Shown: piece after piece, positions 8,552-16,813 of the stretch | How the letters are laid out: the number at the start of each line of letters is the position of its first letter | Position numbering within the stretch: position 1 is the stretch's first letter | Assembly: GCA_030750975.1 (NCBI GenBank) | Contig: JASMHC010000001.1 | Coordinates: 124,001-188,000, forward strand | Source of the DNA: Paracoccaceae bacterium | GTDB lineage: Bacteria; Pseudomonadota; Alphaproteobacteria; Rhodobacterales; Rhodobacteraceae | Direction of reading: 5' to 3' | Length of the DNA: 64,000 bases | The notes under the pieces: model-generated | Database searches by the model: none | The model's input: only the letters and a program-made list of their open reading frames with translations | What the model was told of the DNA's origin: nothing | Program-made: the position numbers and the translations under genes

Positions 8552-9631
8552 TCAGCCCCGACGGCGACGGCCCCCGCCGCGGCGGCCACGTGCGCCTTCG
8601 GCACCGCCTGATCCGGCGGGTTTGTTAAAGGCAATCCATTCGGCACCACCGGCATCATTGTTGGTCAGGAAGTTGGCGGCGCGAATGGCCTCCATTTCCT
8701 TACCGGCACGCGGTTTGGTCGAGCCTAGCCCGAACATCTGGCAGAACGCTTCGTCATCCATGTCGGCAGGAATGATGATGCCAGCTGCTTCGACCTCGGC
8801 CTTTTTCTCGGCCAGCTTTTTTGGGCCGACGGGCAGGGCGACAGGGTTCATGATCGCCGACGTCATGCCGGTTGCCATAGCCATCGGCAGGAAAGCGTTG
8901 TTGATGCCGTGGCGGTTCGGCAGTCCGAACGAGATGTTTGACGCACCGCAGGTTGTGTTGACCCCCAATTCATTGCGCAAACGTCGGTTCAGTTCGAAAA
9001 CCTGCAAACCGGCGGTGCCCATGGCGCCGATTGGCATGACCAGCGGGTCAACCACGATGTCATGGGCCGGGATGCCGAAATCGGCGGCACGTTCGACGAT
9101 TTTCTTGGCGACGGCAAACCGGACCTCGGGGTCTTCAGAAATGCCGGTGTCGTCATTCGAGATCGCAACAACCGGAACATTGTATTTCTTGACCAAGGGC
9201 AGAACGACCTCAAGACGCTCTTCTTCGCCCGTGACCGAGTTCAGAAGAGGGCGGCCCTCGGCCGCTTCCAGACCGGCCTCGAGAGCACCCGGAACGGACG
9301 AGTCGATGCAAAGCGGGCAATCTGTGATTGCCTGAACACGTTTCACAAGTTCCCGCATCAGATCGGGTTCGACAAAGTTGTTGTCGGCATAGCGCGGGTC
9401 TTCGGCCATCTTGTTCGAGAAGACCGCGCCCGAGTTGATGTCGAGAATGCCTGCGCCCGCTTCGACCTGGGCTATGGCATCGCGTTCGACACGGCTGAAA
9501 TCGCCTGCTTCCAGCTCGGTATTCAGGATTTTGCGGCCCGTGGGGTTGATGCGCTCACCAATCACGGTGAACGGCTGATCAAATCCGATGATGGTGGTTT
9601 TGGATTTGGACTCGACGATAGTGCGGGTCAT
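8552..9631 (-). CDS. Methyltetrahydrofolate:corrinoid methyltransferase (pterin-binding domain) with Arg/Gly-rich tail
   Basis: 359 residues. A pterin-binding TIM barrel like that of MetH and AcsE: VIGERINPTGR near residue 25, then DINSGA, CIDSS, NSVTGE and ISNDDTG. It moves a methyl group between a corrinoid protein and tetrahydrofolate. In Rhodobacteraceae such genes work with MttB-type methyltransferases and corrinoid proteins in demethylation of quaternary amines. Neither partner is in this window; a RACo-like activator is, at 53.6 kb. The C terminus departs from the fold: the last ~20 residues are almost only Gly, Arg and Ala (GARGRRGGGRRRRG). AAGGAA precedes the ATG, and the metF-like gene lies 9 bp upstream. 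Confidence 0.88.
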   Translation of the reverse strand: MTRTIVESKSKTTIIGFDQPFTVIGERINPTGRKILNTELEAGDFSRVERDAIAQVEAGAGILDINSGAVFSNKMAEDPRYADNNFVEPDLMRELVKRVQAITDCPLCIDSSVPGALEAGLEAAEGRPLLNSVTGEEERLEVVLPLVKKYNVPVVAISNDDTGISEDPEVRFAVAKKIVERAADFGIPAHDIVVDPLVMPIGAMGTAGLQVFELNRRLRNELGVNTTCGASNISFGLPNRHGINNAFLPMAMATGMTSAIMNPVALPVGPKKLAEKKAEVEAAGIIIPADMDDEAFCQMFGLGSTKPRAGKEMEAIRAANFLTNNDAGGAEWIAFNKPAGSGGAEGARGRRGGGRRRRG

Positions 9632-9640
9632 TTCAGTTCC

Positions 9641-10570
9641 TTAAGCTTGGCTGACAGGGACGGTCGAAGTGCCGCCATTGTTGATGGCCCAGTTGGCGTT
9701 GGTTTTGATGCCGCCAAGCGGGAAGAAGTGGACATGGGTGATGTTGAAATCCGGGTTGGCGGCCTTGTGGGCTGCAAGTTCGGTCAAAACGTCCGTGGGT
9801 TCATAGGGCAAAAGCAGTTTCGACACATCCATAGCCCGCTTCTGCAAAACCTTCAACGATGGCCCAACGCCGCAGGCGATGGCAAACTTGATCAGCGTTT
9901 GCAGCTTTGCCGGACCGGCGATGCCGATGTGAATGGGCAGGTCGATACCTGCGTTTTTCACGCCGTTGGCCCAGCGGATAATCGGCTGTGCATCAAAGGC
10001 GAACTGGGTTGCCAGCGCCATTTTCGCGTCGGTCCGTTCACTGAATTTCTGTTTCCATTCAAGGGCGTCGTTGACGTTCTTATAGCCGCCATCCGGGTCA
10101 ATGTCCTTGTTGCCTTCGGGGTGTCCCGCCACGTGCAGACGCTTGAAACCGGCCTTGTCGAACAGGCCTGTTTCCAAAAGCTGCATCGAGCTGTGGAAGT
10201 CACCATGTGGCTTGTCGACACCACCGGCCAGCATCAGCGCCTGCTCAACACCGGCTTCGCCCTGATAACGGGCAATCCAGTCGGCAAGCGTGGCCTCATC
10301 GTTGATGATACGCGCCGGGAAATGCGGCATGACCGGAAAGCCTTCGTCCGAGATCCGTTTTGCGGTGCGGACCATATCTTCGATCGGCGTGCCTTCGATA
10401 TGGGCGACATAGACGCGGGTTCCGGCGGGAAGCAATTCGCGGAAATCTTCGACCTTTTCGGCGGTGCGGGGCATCACCTCGATCGAATAATCTTTAAGGA
10501 ATGCCTCGACTTGCGGATTGCCCGCCGTCTCGACCTTTTCTTGTTTCTTGGTGAAGCTGAACAATGCCAT
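9641..10570 (-). CDS. Methylenetetrahydrofolate reductase family protein (MetF-like)
   Basis: 309 residues with the MTHFR TIM-barrel pattern: TPIEDMVRTAKRISDEG, PHFPAR, LMLAGG, then HVAGHPEG and a late PIHIGIAGPA segment. It interconverts 5,10-methylene-THF and 5-methyl-THF. Sitting 9 bp from the corrinoid:THF methyltransferase gene, it probably works in the oxidative direction here, feeding methyl groups from demethylation into the C1 pool, rather than in methionine synthesis. AGGAGA lies 7 bp before the ATG. The direction of the reaction is inference. Confidence 0.87.
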   Translation of the reverse strand: MALFSFTKKQEKVETAGNPQVEAFLKDYSIEVMPRTAEKVEDFRELLPAGTRVYVAHIEGTPIEDMVRTAKRISDEGFPVMPHFPARIINDEATLADWIARYQGEAGVEQALMLAGGVDKPHGDFHSSMQLLETGLFDKAGFKRLHVAGHPEGNKDIDPDGGYKNVNDALEWKQKFSERTDAKMALATQFAFDAQPIIRWANGVKNAGIDLPIHIGIAGPAKLQTLIKFAIACGVGPSLKVLQKRAMDVSKLLLPYEPTDVLTELAAHKAANPDFNITHVHFFPLGGIKTNANWAINNGGTSTVPVSQA

Positions 10571-10594
10571 CTTCTGCTCTCCTAAAAACAGGCG

Positions 10595-10891
10595 CTATGC
10601 CCGACCATCATTCGCGATCAGGGCTTTGATTTTGTCCTGATCATATTCCTTTTCCAGACGAGCCGCTTCGGATTCAGCAATCTCGGCAGCATCCCCGTCA
10701 ACACTATACGGCGCCGCTTTGCGCCACTCGGCCAGATAGGCATCGGTATCCTGCGCGCCGACCTTCATCGCGGCGCGGTCGATGGCCTGTTCGAACCGTT
10801 CGGGCAGCTGTTTTTTGGCACCGCGACGGCCTTTGCCGACAATCACCTGTGCAGGGATGTCGCGCCAAAAGACTATGGTTACGTCAGGCAT
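10595..10891 (-). CDS. Small conserved protein of the 'virulence factor' family (PF13769-like)
   Basis: 98 residues, acidic C-terminal half and basic middle (VGKGRRGAKKQLPERFEQAI). Starts MPDVTIVFWRDIPAQVI. The name comes from family annotation and says nothing about role here. It is the first gene of the corrinoid/folate transcript, 24 bp before the MetF-like gene, and I recall the same triad in other Rhodobacteraceae. That suggests a job in C1 metabolism. GAGGAAT precedes the ATG. Confidence 0.8.
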   Translation of the reverse strand: MPDVTIVFWRDIPAQVIVGKGRRGAKKQLPERFEQAIDRAAMKVGAQDTDAYLAEWRKAAPYSVDGDAAEIAESEAARLEKEYDQDKIKALIANDGRA

Positions 10892-10903
10892 GGTTGATTC
10901 CTC

Positions 10904-11002
10904 GTTGCAAGTTGCTTCTACCTAAATGAGTTGATGGCCAGCCGACGATCCGTTTTCGACAATATCGCCGCTGACAGCGACCCATGTCACCGTACTTGCA
11001 AC
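10904..11002. promoter_or_regulatory. Inverted 9-mer pair in a divergent promoter region
   Basis: GTTGCAAGT occurs at 10904-10912 and as its complement ACTTGCAAC at 10994-11002. One copy lies near each of the divergent genes (10891 minus, 11057 plus). It could be a pair of half-sites; chance is not excluded in a 165-bp gap. Confidence 0.25.
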
Positions 11003-11056
11003 TTCGTAAAACTGCACCTAGCATGTTCGTTAACTTGTAATGGAGGGCGTTTCGTT

Positions 11057-12169
11057 ATGGCGCCCAAGCGTCCCAAAGGTGCGGGCGCATTCCCGAAACC
11101 GGTTGAGAGCCCCGCGCCCAATCAACCCGATCCGTCCGAGCTGTATGCGGCCCTGGATCTGGGTACGAATAGTTGTCGAATGCTGATTGCCCAGCCAAAG
11201 GGCAGTCAGTTTCACGTCGTGGACAGCTTTTCGAAAACCGTGCAACTGGGGGCCAGGCTGGAACAAACCGGCCGGTTAAGCAGATCGTCCATGCAGCGCA
11301 CGGTTCAGGCGCTGCGGATTTGTCAGCAAAAGCTCAAGCGTCACAATGTCCGCCGTATGCGGCTTGTCGCGACCGAGGCCTGCCGCAGGGCAACCAACGC
11401 GCGTCAGTTTATCCGGCAGGTCAAACGCGAGGCGGGGCTTGAGCTGGAAATCATCCAGCCCGAGGAAGAAGCGCGTCTGGCAGTGATATCCTGTGCGCCA
11501 CTGGTCAGCACCAAGACCGAGCAATTGCTGGTCGTTGATATCGGCGGCGGCTCGACCGAGCTTGTCTGGATCGACCTGACCAATGTACCGCGCGTCGATC
11601 GGCCTGCTGCGATCATGCGCCTTCACTCGGGGTTTCATTCGTCCGGCAACCCGTTTCCGGCAGCGCGTGTGGTTGATTGGATCTCGGTGCCGCTGGGTGT
11701 TGCAACCTTGCGCGATCAGTTCAGTGACGTTGAAGACGACGCCGCCCGTTTTGCATTGATGAGCTGGTATTTCGAAGAGAATCTGACAGATTTTTCGCCC
11801 TACGAACATGAGCAGGTGCGCGAAGGCTTTCAGATCATCGGCACATCGGGAACGGTCACTACGGTTGCGGCCAGCCATCTTGGGCTGAAACGCTATGACC
11901 GCACCAAGGTGGACGGGCTTCGCATGTCATCGGACCAGATCGACACGGTGATCCGCGATTACCTGTCGCTTGGCCCCATCGGGCGGCGCAAGGACCCGAG
12001 GATCGGACGAGACCGTCAGGCGTTGATCATGTCCGGCTCGGCGATATTGCAGGCCTTGCTGCGGTGCTGGCCGACCGACCGTTTGTCGGTCGCCGACCGT
12101 GGGCTTCGCGAAGGATTGCTCTATGCTCAAATGAGCGCAGACGGTGTCTTGGAACAGGGGCCTTACTAG
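11057..12169 (+). CDS. Ppx/GppA exopolyphosphatase / guanosine pentaphosphatase family protein
   Basis: 370 residues. ASKHA fold with the motifs ALDLGTNSCRM (about residue 33), TEACRRA, and VVDIGGGSTELVW, followed by GTSGTVTT. It hydrolyses polyphosphate or converts pppGpp to ppGpp; the short alphaproteobacterial form without the C-terminal HD domain is often annotated simply Ppx. The reading frame is open from 10931, but the ATG at 11057 has TGGAGGG upstream and gives a short proline-rich leader before the catalytic domain. The rRNA methyltransferase gene rlmE follows after 14 bp in the same direction. Confidence 0.9.
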   Translation: MAPKRPKGAGAFPKPVESPAPNQPDPSELYAALDLGTNSCRMLIAQPKGSQFHVVDSFSKTVQLGARLEQTGRLSRSSMQRTVQALRICQQKLKRHNVRRMRLVATEACRRATNARQFIRQVKREAGLELEIIQPEEEARLAVISCAPLVSTKTEQLLVVDIGGGSTELVWIDLTNVPRVDRPAAIMRLHSGFHSSGNPFPAARVVDWISVPLGVATLRDQFSDVEDDAARFALMSWYFEENLTDFSPYEHEQVREGFQIIGTSGTVTTVAASHLGLKRYDRTKVDGLRMSSDQIDTVIRDYLSLGPIGRRKDPRIGRDRQALIMSGSAILQALLRCWPTDRLSVADRGLREGLLYAQMSADGVLEQGPY

Positions 12170-12183
12170 GGTAAAGCCAAGCC

Positions 12184-12909
12184 ATGCCCAAGAAAAAGAA
12201 CACATCCGGGCGCGGACAGCGCGATTTGACGGTTAAGGTAAAGTCTGCCCGCGGGCGCAAGCTTAGCTCGACCCGGTGGTTGCAGCGTCAGTTGAACGAT
12301 CCTTACGTCGCCCGCGCAAAGGCCGAGGGTTTTCGCGGCCGTGCCGCGTTCAAGATTATGGAACTGGATGATAAATACCGCTTTCTTGTGCCCGGTGCCC
12401 GTGTGGTTGATCTTGGATGCGCACCGGGTGGCTGGTTGCAGGTTGCCGTGCCGCGCGTGAATGCCTTGGGTGAAAAATCCGGTAAAGCGGTGGGCCGTGT
12501 GCTGGGAATTGACCTGCAAGAGGTTGAACCGCTGGCGGGCACAGAAATTCACCAACTCGACTTTATGGAAGATGATGCGGACCTGAAGGTAAAGCAGTGG
12601 CTGGGCGGCAAGGCCGATGTGGTGATGTCCGACATGGCGGCGTCGTCTTCGGGCCACAAACAGACAGACCACTTGCGGATCATTGCTTTGTGCGAGGCCG
12701 CCGCCTATTTCGCGTTTGACGTATTAGAGGACGGTGGCACCTTTGTCGCCAAGGTTCTGGCGGGCGGTGCCGAGGGCGATCTGCAAAAACTGCTAAAGCA
12801 GAAATTCACCAAGGTGGCCAATGTAAAACCGCCATCTTCGCGGTCCGACAGTTCGGAAAAATTCGTGGTCGCGACGGGGTTTCGCGGGCAATCGGATATT
12901 GACGAGTGA
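12184..12909 (+). CDS. rlmE: RlmE, 23S rRNA (uridine-2'-O)-methyltransferase
   Basis: 241 residues. FtsJ/RrmJ family enzyme that methylates the 2'-OH of U2552 in the 23S rRNA A-loop late in 50S assembly. The SAM site is [15 protein letters not shown]; the acidic motif VVMSDMAA and the late lysine in TFVAKVL belong to the K-D-K-E catalytic set. The basic N terminus ([14 protein letters not shown]) is typical of alphaproteobacterial forms. Probably cotranscribed with the Ppx-family gene. Confidence 0.95.
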   Translation: MPKKKNTSGRGQRDLTVKVKSARGRKLSSTRWLQRQLNDPYVARAKAEGFRGRAAFKIMELDDKYRFLVPGARVVDLGCAPGGWLQVAVPRVNALGEKSGKAVGRVLGIDLQEVEPLAGTEIHQLDFMEDDADLKVKQWLGGKADVVMSDMAASSSGHKQTDHLRIIALCEAAAYFAFDVLEDGGTFVAKVLAGGAEGDLQKLLKQKFTKVANVKPPSSRSDSSEKFVVATGFRGQSDIDE

Positions 12910-12967
12910 TCCGGCGTTTTGCCGTGATCGCGGATCACAAGCCCGTCTTTTTCGCGCCCGACCCGAT

Positions 12968-14212
12968 CTACATCAGGTCCGGCTCTCGTCCCAGACGGTT
13001 TGCAACACGGCCGACCGTCAACCCCTGCACGATGATCGAAAAGATCACCACCATATAGGTGGCCGTCAAAATGACCGGTTTGTAGTCATTTTCGGGCAGC
13101 GACAACGCCAGAGCAACCGAGATACCCCCCTTCAGGCCTCCCCAGGTCATGATCGGAATCACCCCATCCGAAAACGCACGGAATGGCTTTAGCAGCGTCA
13201 CCGGTACGAATACCGCCGCAAAACGCGCAACCAGCGCCAGCGCGATTGACGCAAAACCTGCGATGACCTGATCGCGTGGGAAGGCAATGGCGAAGACCTC
13301 AAACCCAATCAGCAGGAACAGAACCGCGTTCAGGATTTCATCGATCAATTTCCAGAAACTGTCGACATATTCGCGTGTTTCGTCGCTCATTCCGTGTTTC
13401 GCACCAATGTCTCCGATCAGCAAACCGGCGCAAACGGCCATGATCGGCGCCGAGAAGTGCAGCTCGACAGCCAGTGTATAGCCGCCAAATGCCAGGCCCA
13501 GGGTCAGCAGAACCTCTAGAGCGTAATCGTCAATCAGGCGCATCAGGCGGAAGGTCAGCCAACCCAGGACAATTCCAAGCGCTGCGCCGCCAAAAGCTTC
13601 TTGTACAAAAAGGATGACCGCATCGTTGAAACTGCTGTCATAATTGCCTGACGGAAAGGCCAAGCCGACCAGAACCAGAAAAACGACATAGCCCACACCG
13701 TCATTGAACAGCGATTCTCCGGCGATTTTGGTTTCCAGTGACTTGCGCAGATTTGCTTCGCGCAGAACCCCGAGAACCGCAACCGGATCGGTGGGCGAGA
13801 TCAAAGCACCAAAGACCAGTGCGACCAGAAGGGGCGCGCCTGTGATCCAACTGAAGCCGACGCCAGCAATAATGGTGGACAGGCCAACGCCCAAAGTCGC
13901 CATCAGGAAAACAACCGCCCATTGCTGGCGCAGGTCGGACAGTTTGACATGCAAGGCACCGGCAAAAAGAAGCAACCCCAGCATGCCCTCAAGCAATGCG
14001 TCCGAAAAATCGATCCCGGTCACTTCGGTGCGGACAGCTTCGGCCATGCCAAGACCGGGCCAGATCATATCAATCCCAAGAACGGCGACAGACGCAATCA
14101 ATGACACGACAAGAATGCCTATGGTCGACGGCAGTTTGAAGAAAAGATAATTAACCGCTCCGAACAGGCCGGACAGAACAATGAGAAGCGAGGCAATCTG
14201 AAGGATGGTCAT
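12968..14212 (-). CDS. Cation:proton antiporter, CPA1 (NhaP-type) family
   Basis: 414 residues, almost wholly hydrophobic with about 12 predicted membrane segments. The family's conserved ion site is visible as ALISPTDPVAVLG in the sixth helix region, and later ESLFNDGVGYV, both classic Na+/H+ exchanger motifs. Located in the inner membrane and probably exports Na+ (or K+) against H+, apt for a marine cell. A TTG at 14218 would also fit, but ATG at 14212 has AGGGA at the right distance. The two-hairpin repeat copy 1 lies just upstream. Confidence 0.92.
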   Translation of the reverse strand: MTILQIASLLIVLSGLFGAVNYLFFKLPSTIGILVVSLIASVAVLGIDMIWPGLGMAEAVRTEVTGIDFSDALLEGMLGLLLFAGALHVKLSDLRQQWAVVFLMATLGVGLSTIIAGVGFSWITGAPLLVALVFGALISPTDPVAVLGVLREANLRKSLETKIAGESLFNDGVGYVVFLVLVGLAFPSGNYDSSFNDAVILFVQEAFGGAALGIVLGWLTFRLMRLIDDYALEVLLTLGLAFGGYTLAVELHFSAPIMAVCAGLLIGDIGAKHGMSDETREYVDSFWKLIDEILNAVLFLLIGFEVFAIAFPRDQVIAGFASIALALVARFAAVFVPVTLLKPFRAFSDGVIPIMTWGGLKGGISVALALSLPENDYKPVILTATYMVVIFSIIVQGLTVGRVANRLGREPDLM

Positions 14213-14241
14213 CTGCAATTCCCTGTACCTTTGACAGTGGA

Positions 14242-14339
14242 TTAAAGAGTTTCAAGATCAACTTGATATTGGAACGCGCACAACATCAACTGGTTTCGTT
14301 GTTGCGTTGTGTCTCAACGACAAGCCGAAACGATTCTAA
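14242..14339 (+). repeat. Dispersed two-hairpin repeat, copy 1
   Basis: About 98 bp, starting TTAAAGAGTTTCAAGATCAA and ending CCGAAACGATTCTAA. It carries the family landmarks: a left TAAAG-GTTTC arm, CATCAACTGGTTTCG in the middle, TTGTGTCTCAACGACA, and a right GAAACG arm. The right end overlaps the stop codon of selO (14336-14338). Shorter than the other long copies by about 20 bp in the left loop. Confidence 0.7.
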
Positions 14340-15760
14340 GTGCCGCAGAATGTGGCCTTCACTTCTTCATGCGGCTCGGGCGGGGCGGTGAAGCTATCGA
14401 AATTCGGGTCGCTGACATAGGGCTGTGCAAGGGCATTTGTCAGCTGCCTCAAAAGGTCCAAATCCCCGTGTTGCGCTTGCTTGATCATGCGTTCGATCAG
14501 GTGGTTTCGTGGAATAATCGCCGGGTTGGCCGCCAACATCTGTTCTTCGGGCTGATCCTCATCCGCGATGCGCTTTGACCAGTGCTGACGCCAGTCATCG
14601 AAGGCTTGTGTATGGGCAGGCTTCAGGTTTTCGTTCCCGGTTGAAAGCCAGCGGAACGTATTGGTGAAGTCCGCTGAGGTTTCGGTCATTGTGGCCAGAA
14701 GGTCTTTGATAAGGCCGAGATCATTTGGGTGGTCCCGGGTCATGCCCAGCTTGGATCGGAAAATGTTCAACCATGCGCTGTCCAATATCGCGGGCATAGC
14801 ATGAACAGCCGCGGTAAAGGCCGTTACGGCCTTATCCTGATCATTTTCGAGGATCAGCAATGACGATGCGAGCTGCGCCATGTTCCAGACAATGACCTCG
14901 CGCTGGCGGTCATAGGCGTACCGTCCATATTGATCGATTGAGCTGAACACAGTCTCCGGATGATAGCGGTCCATGAAAGCACAGGGACCATAGTCAATCG
15001 TTTCACCTGAAATGGACGTGTTGTCCGTGTTCATGACCCCGTGAATAAAGCCTACGCCCATCCAGTTTGCGACCAGCCTTGCCTGACTGGCGATCACTGC
15101 ATTCAGAAATTCCAACGGGGTGGATGCGTTGGGATAATGGCGTGAAACCGCATAGTCGAACAGCGTTTCGACTGCGTCTCGGTCGTTGCGCGCGGCGAAA
15201 TACTGGAATGTTCCGACCCGCAAATGGCTGGAAGCAACCCGTGTTACCACGGCCCCCGGTACGGCACCTTCCTGACGGATGATGTCTTCTCCGGTCGTGA
15301 CGGCCGCCAGAGCACGGGTTGTGGGAATGCCAAGCGCATGCATGGCCTCGGAGACCACGTATTCGCGCAAAACAGGCCCCAGCCAGGCGCGGCCATCGCC
15401 CCCGCGCGAAAAGGGTGTTCTGCCAGAACCTTTCAACTGGATGTCCCTTCGGGCGCCATTTCTGTCCACCACTTCGCCCAGAAGAACCGCGCGGCCATCG
15501 CCCAAAGAGGGGACGAAATTTCCGAATTGGTGGCCTGCATAAGCCTGAGAAATCGGAGACGCCCCTTTCGGCACATGATTTCCCGCGAAAATCGCTGCCA
15601 GCTCTGCGTTAGATGCATTGCCGGTGAGGTTCAGCTCATGCGCCAAAGCGCGGTTATAGATCACAAGAGCGGGGTCAGCGACCTTTGCAGGCTCTTGCCG
15701 GGCAAACAGCCGGTCGGGCAGTTTATCGTAAGTGTTATCGAAAGGTAAATTTAGCGACAT
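14336..15760 (-). CDS. selO: SelO, protein adenylyltransferase (YdiU/UPF0061 family)
   Basis: 474 residues. A pseudokinase-fold enzyme that transfers AMP to protein hydroxyl groups, linked to redox stress. Family blocks seen include QLKGSGRTPFSRGGDGRAWL, the YVVSEAMHALGIPTTRAL helix and GVMNTDNTS in the active site. The protein ends FCGT, so a cysteine stands where eukaryotic SelO carries selenocysteine. The start overlaps the nucleoside hydrolase stop (TGATG), suggesting one transcript. The stop codon lies in the end of repeat copy 1. Confidence 0.93.
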   Translation of the reverse strand: MSLNLPFDNTYDKLPDRLFARQEPAKVADPALVIYNRALAHELNLTGNASNAELAAIFAGNHVPKGASPISQAYAGHQFGNFVPSLGDGRAVLLGEVVDRNGARRDIQLKGSGRTPFSRGGDGRAWLGPVLREYVVSEAMHALGIPTTRALAAVTTGEDIIRQEGAVPGAVVTRVASSHLRVGTFQYFAARNDRDAVETLFDYAVSRHYPNASTPLEFLNAVIASQARLVANWMGVGFIHGVMNTDNTSISGETIDYGPCAFMDRYHPETVFSSIDQYGRYAYDRQREVIVWNMAQLASSLLILENDQDKAVTAFTAAVHAMPAILDSAWLNIFRSKLGMTRDHPNDLGLIKDLLATMTETSADFTNTFRWLSTGNENLKPAHTQAFDDWRQHWSKRIADEDQPEEQMLAANPAIIPRNHLIERMIKQAQHGDLDLLRQLTNALAQPYVSDPNFDSFTAPPEPHEEVKATFCGT

Positions 15761-16701
15761 CAGAGCCTTGCGAGGCGCTCTTCAAGCAATGAAAAGAACC
15801 CGTCCGCATCTATATCACCCATGAAATTCGCGTTTTTCGGGCGGTCTGTCACCCCCCACCAGTCAGCCACCGTCATACCACGGGTCAGGGCAGAACCTGT
15901 TTCAATTTCGACATTGATAAACCGGCCGGAAAACAACTCGGGCCGGATCAGATAGGCGGTCACGCATGGATCATGCAAAGGCGCCCCTTCTGAACCGTAT
16001 TTCTCTTTATCGAATCGCTCGAAAAAGTCGGTCATTTCAGCCACGGCCATACCGACCGGTGTTCCGATGGCGCGAAAGGCATCATTGCGCGGTTTGGTGA
16101 CAAGCGCCTTGTGGGTGACGTCCAGCGGCATCACGGTGATCGGCGCACCGCATCCAAAGACCACGGCAGCGGCTTCGGGATCGACATAGATATTGAACTC
16201 GGCCGCCGGGGTGATGTTGCCGACCTCGAAATAGGCGCCGCCCATCAAGACGATCTCTTGAATGCGTTCCGCGATGTCCGGGGCTTTACGCAGGGCCAGC
16301 GCGATATTGGTCAACGGCCCAAGCGGGCATAGCGTGACAGTGCCCGGCGCCTCGTGCCGAAGGGTGTCGATGATGTAGTCAACCGCGTGCTGGTCCTGCA
16401 ATGCCAAGTCAGGGTCTGGCAAATCGGGACCGTTCAAACCGGTTTCGCCATGCACATGCTCGGCCGTGACAAGCCTGTGGACCAACGGGTGGTCGCATCC
16501 GGCAAAAACCAGAGTTTCAGGCTTGCCCGCCAATTCGCATACTTTGCGGGCATTGGTTTGGGTCAGATCAAGCGGCACATTTCCGGCCACAACGGTGATC
16601 CCCATAACCTCGATCTCTTCGGGGCTGGCCAAGGCCAGCAGGATCGCGACGGCATCGTCCTGTCCGGGGTCCGTGTCGATGATGATTTTACGTGGTGTCA
16701 T
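15760..16701 (-). CDS. Nucleoside hydrolase (inosine-uridine preferring type)
   Basis: 313 residues. Cleaves ribonucleosides to base and ribose. The calcium-binding signature IIDTDPGQDDAVAIL is at residues 6-20 (D-x-D-x-x-x-D-D); the middle VLMGGAYFEVGNITPAAEFN and the late HDPCVTAYL segment complete the site. Its role is nucleoside salvage in the cytoplasm. It is first in a two-gene run with selO. Substrate range is not readable; a pyrimidine-specific or broad enzyme is equally possible. Confidence 0.93.
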   Translation of the reverse strand: MTPRKIIIDTDPGQDDAVAILLALASPEEIEVMGITVVAGNVPLDLTQTNARKVCELAGKPETLVFAGCDHPLVHRLVTAEHVHGETGLNGPDLPDPDLALQDQHAVDYIIDTLRHEAPGTVTLCPLGPLTNIALALRKAPDIAERIQEIVLMGGAYFEVGNITPAAEFNIYVDPEAAAVVFGCGAPITVMPLDVTHKALVTKPRNDAFRAIGTPVGMAVAEMTDFFERFDKEKYGSEGAPLHDPCVTAYLIRPELFSGRFINVEIETGSALTRGMTVADWWGVTDRPKNANFMGDIDADGFFSLLEERLARL

Positions 16702-16766
16702 AGTGCCATGTGTAGGGCAAATGCGAAATCATGCAAGAATTGCTTCTGGTTCACCTGAAGAATTAC

Positions 16767-16796
16767 AAAAGGCCCCCGAAACCGGAGGCCTTCTGA
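16767..16796 (-). terminator. Likely Rho-independent terminator after the iron-binding protein gene
   Basis: AAGGCC...GGCCTT arms with one mismatch enclose CCCCGAAACCGG. Read on the minus strand, the hairpin is followed by TTTTG. It lies 18 bp after the stop of the substrate-binding protein gene. Confidence 0.7.
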
Positions 16797-16813
16797 GGGA
16801 TCATTCCAGTAAC

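Noticed and set aside
9062-10585. 507-residue frame on the plus strand
   Set aside because: Antisense to the corrinoid methyltransferase and MetF-like genes, no domain, no ribosome site.
10892-11056. Cobalamin riboswitch upstream of the corrinoid/folate operon
   Set aside because: The gap is 165 bp and shared with a divergent gene; I find no B12-box-like sequence.
12924-12938. GTGATC-GCG-GATCAC hairpin between rlmE and the antiporter gene
   Set aside because: Stem of only six pairs and no adjacent T run, so not called a terminator.
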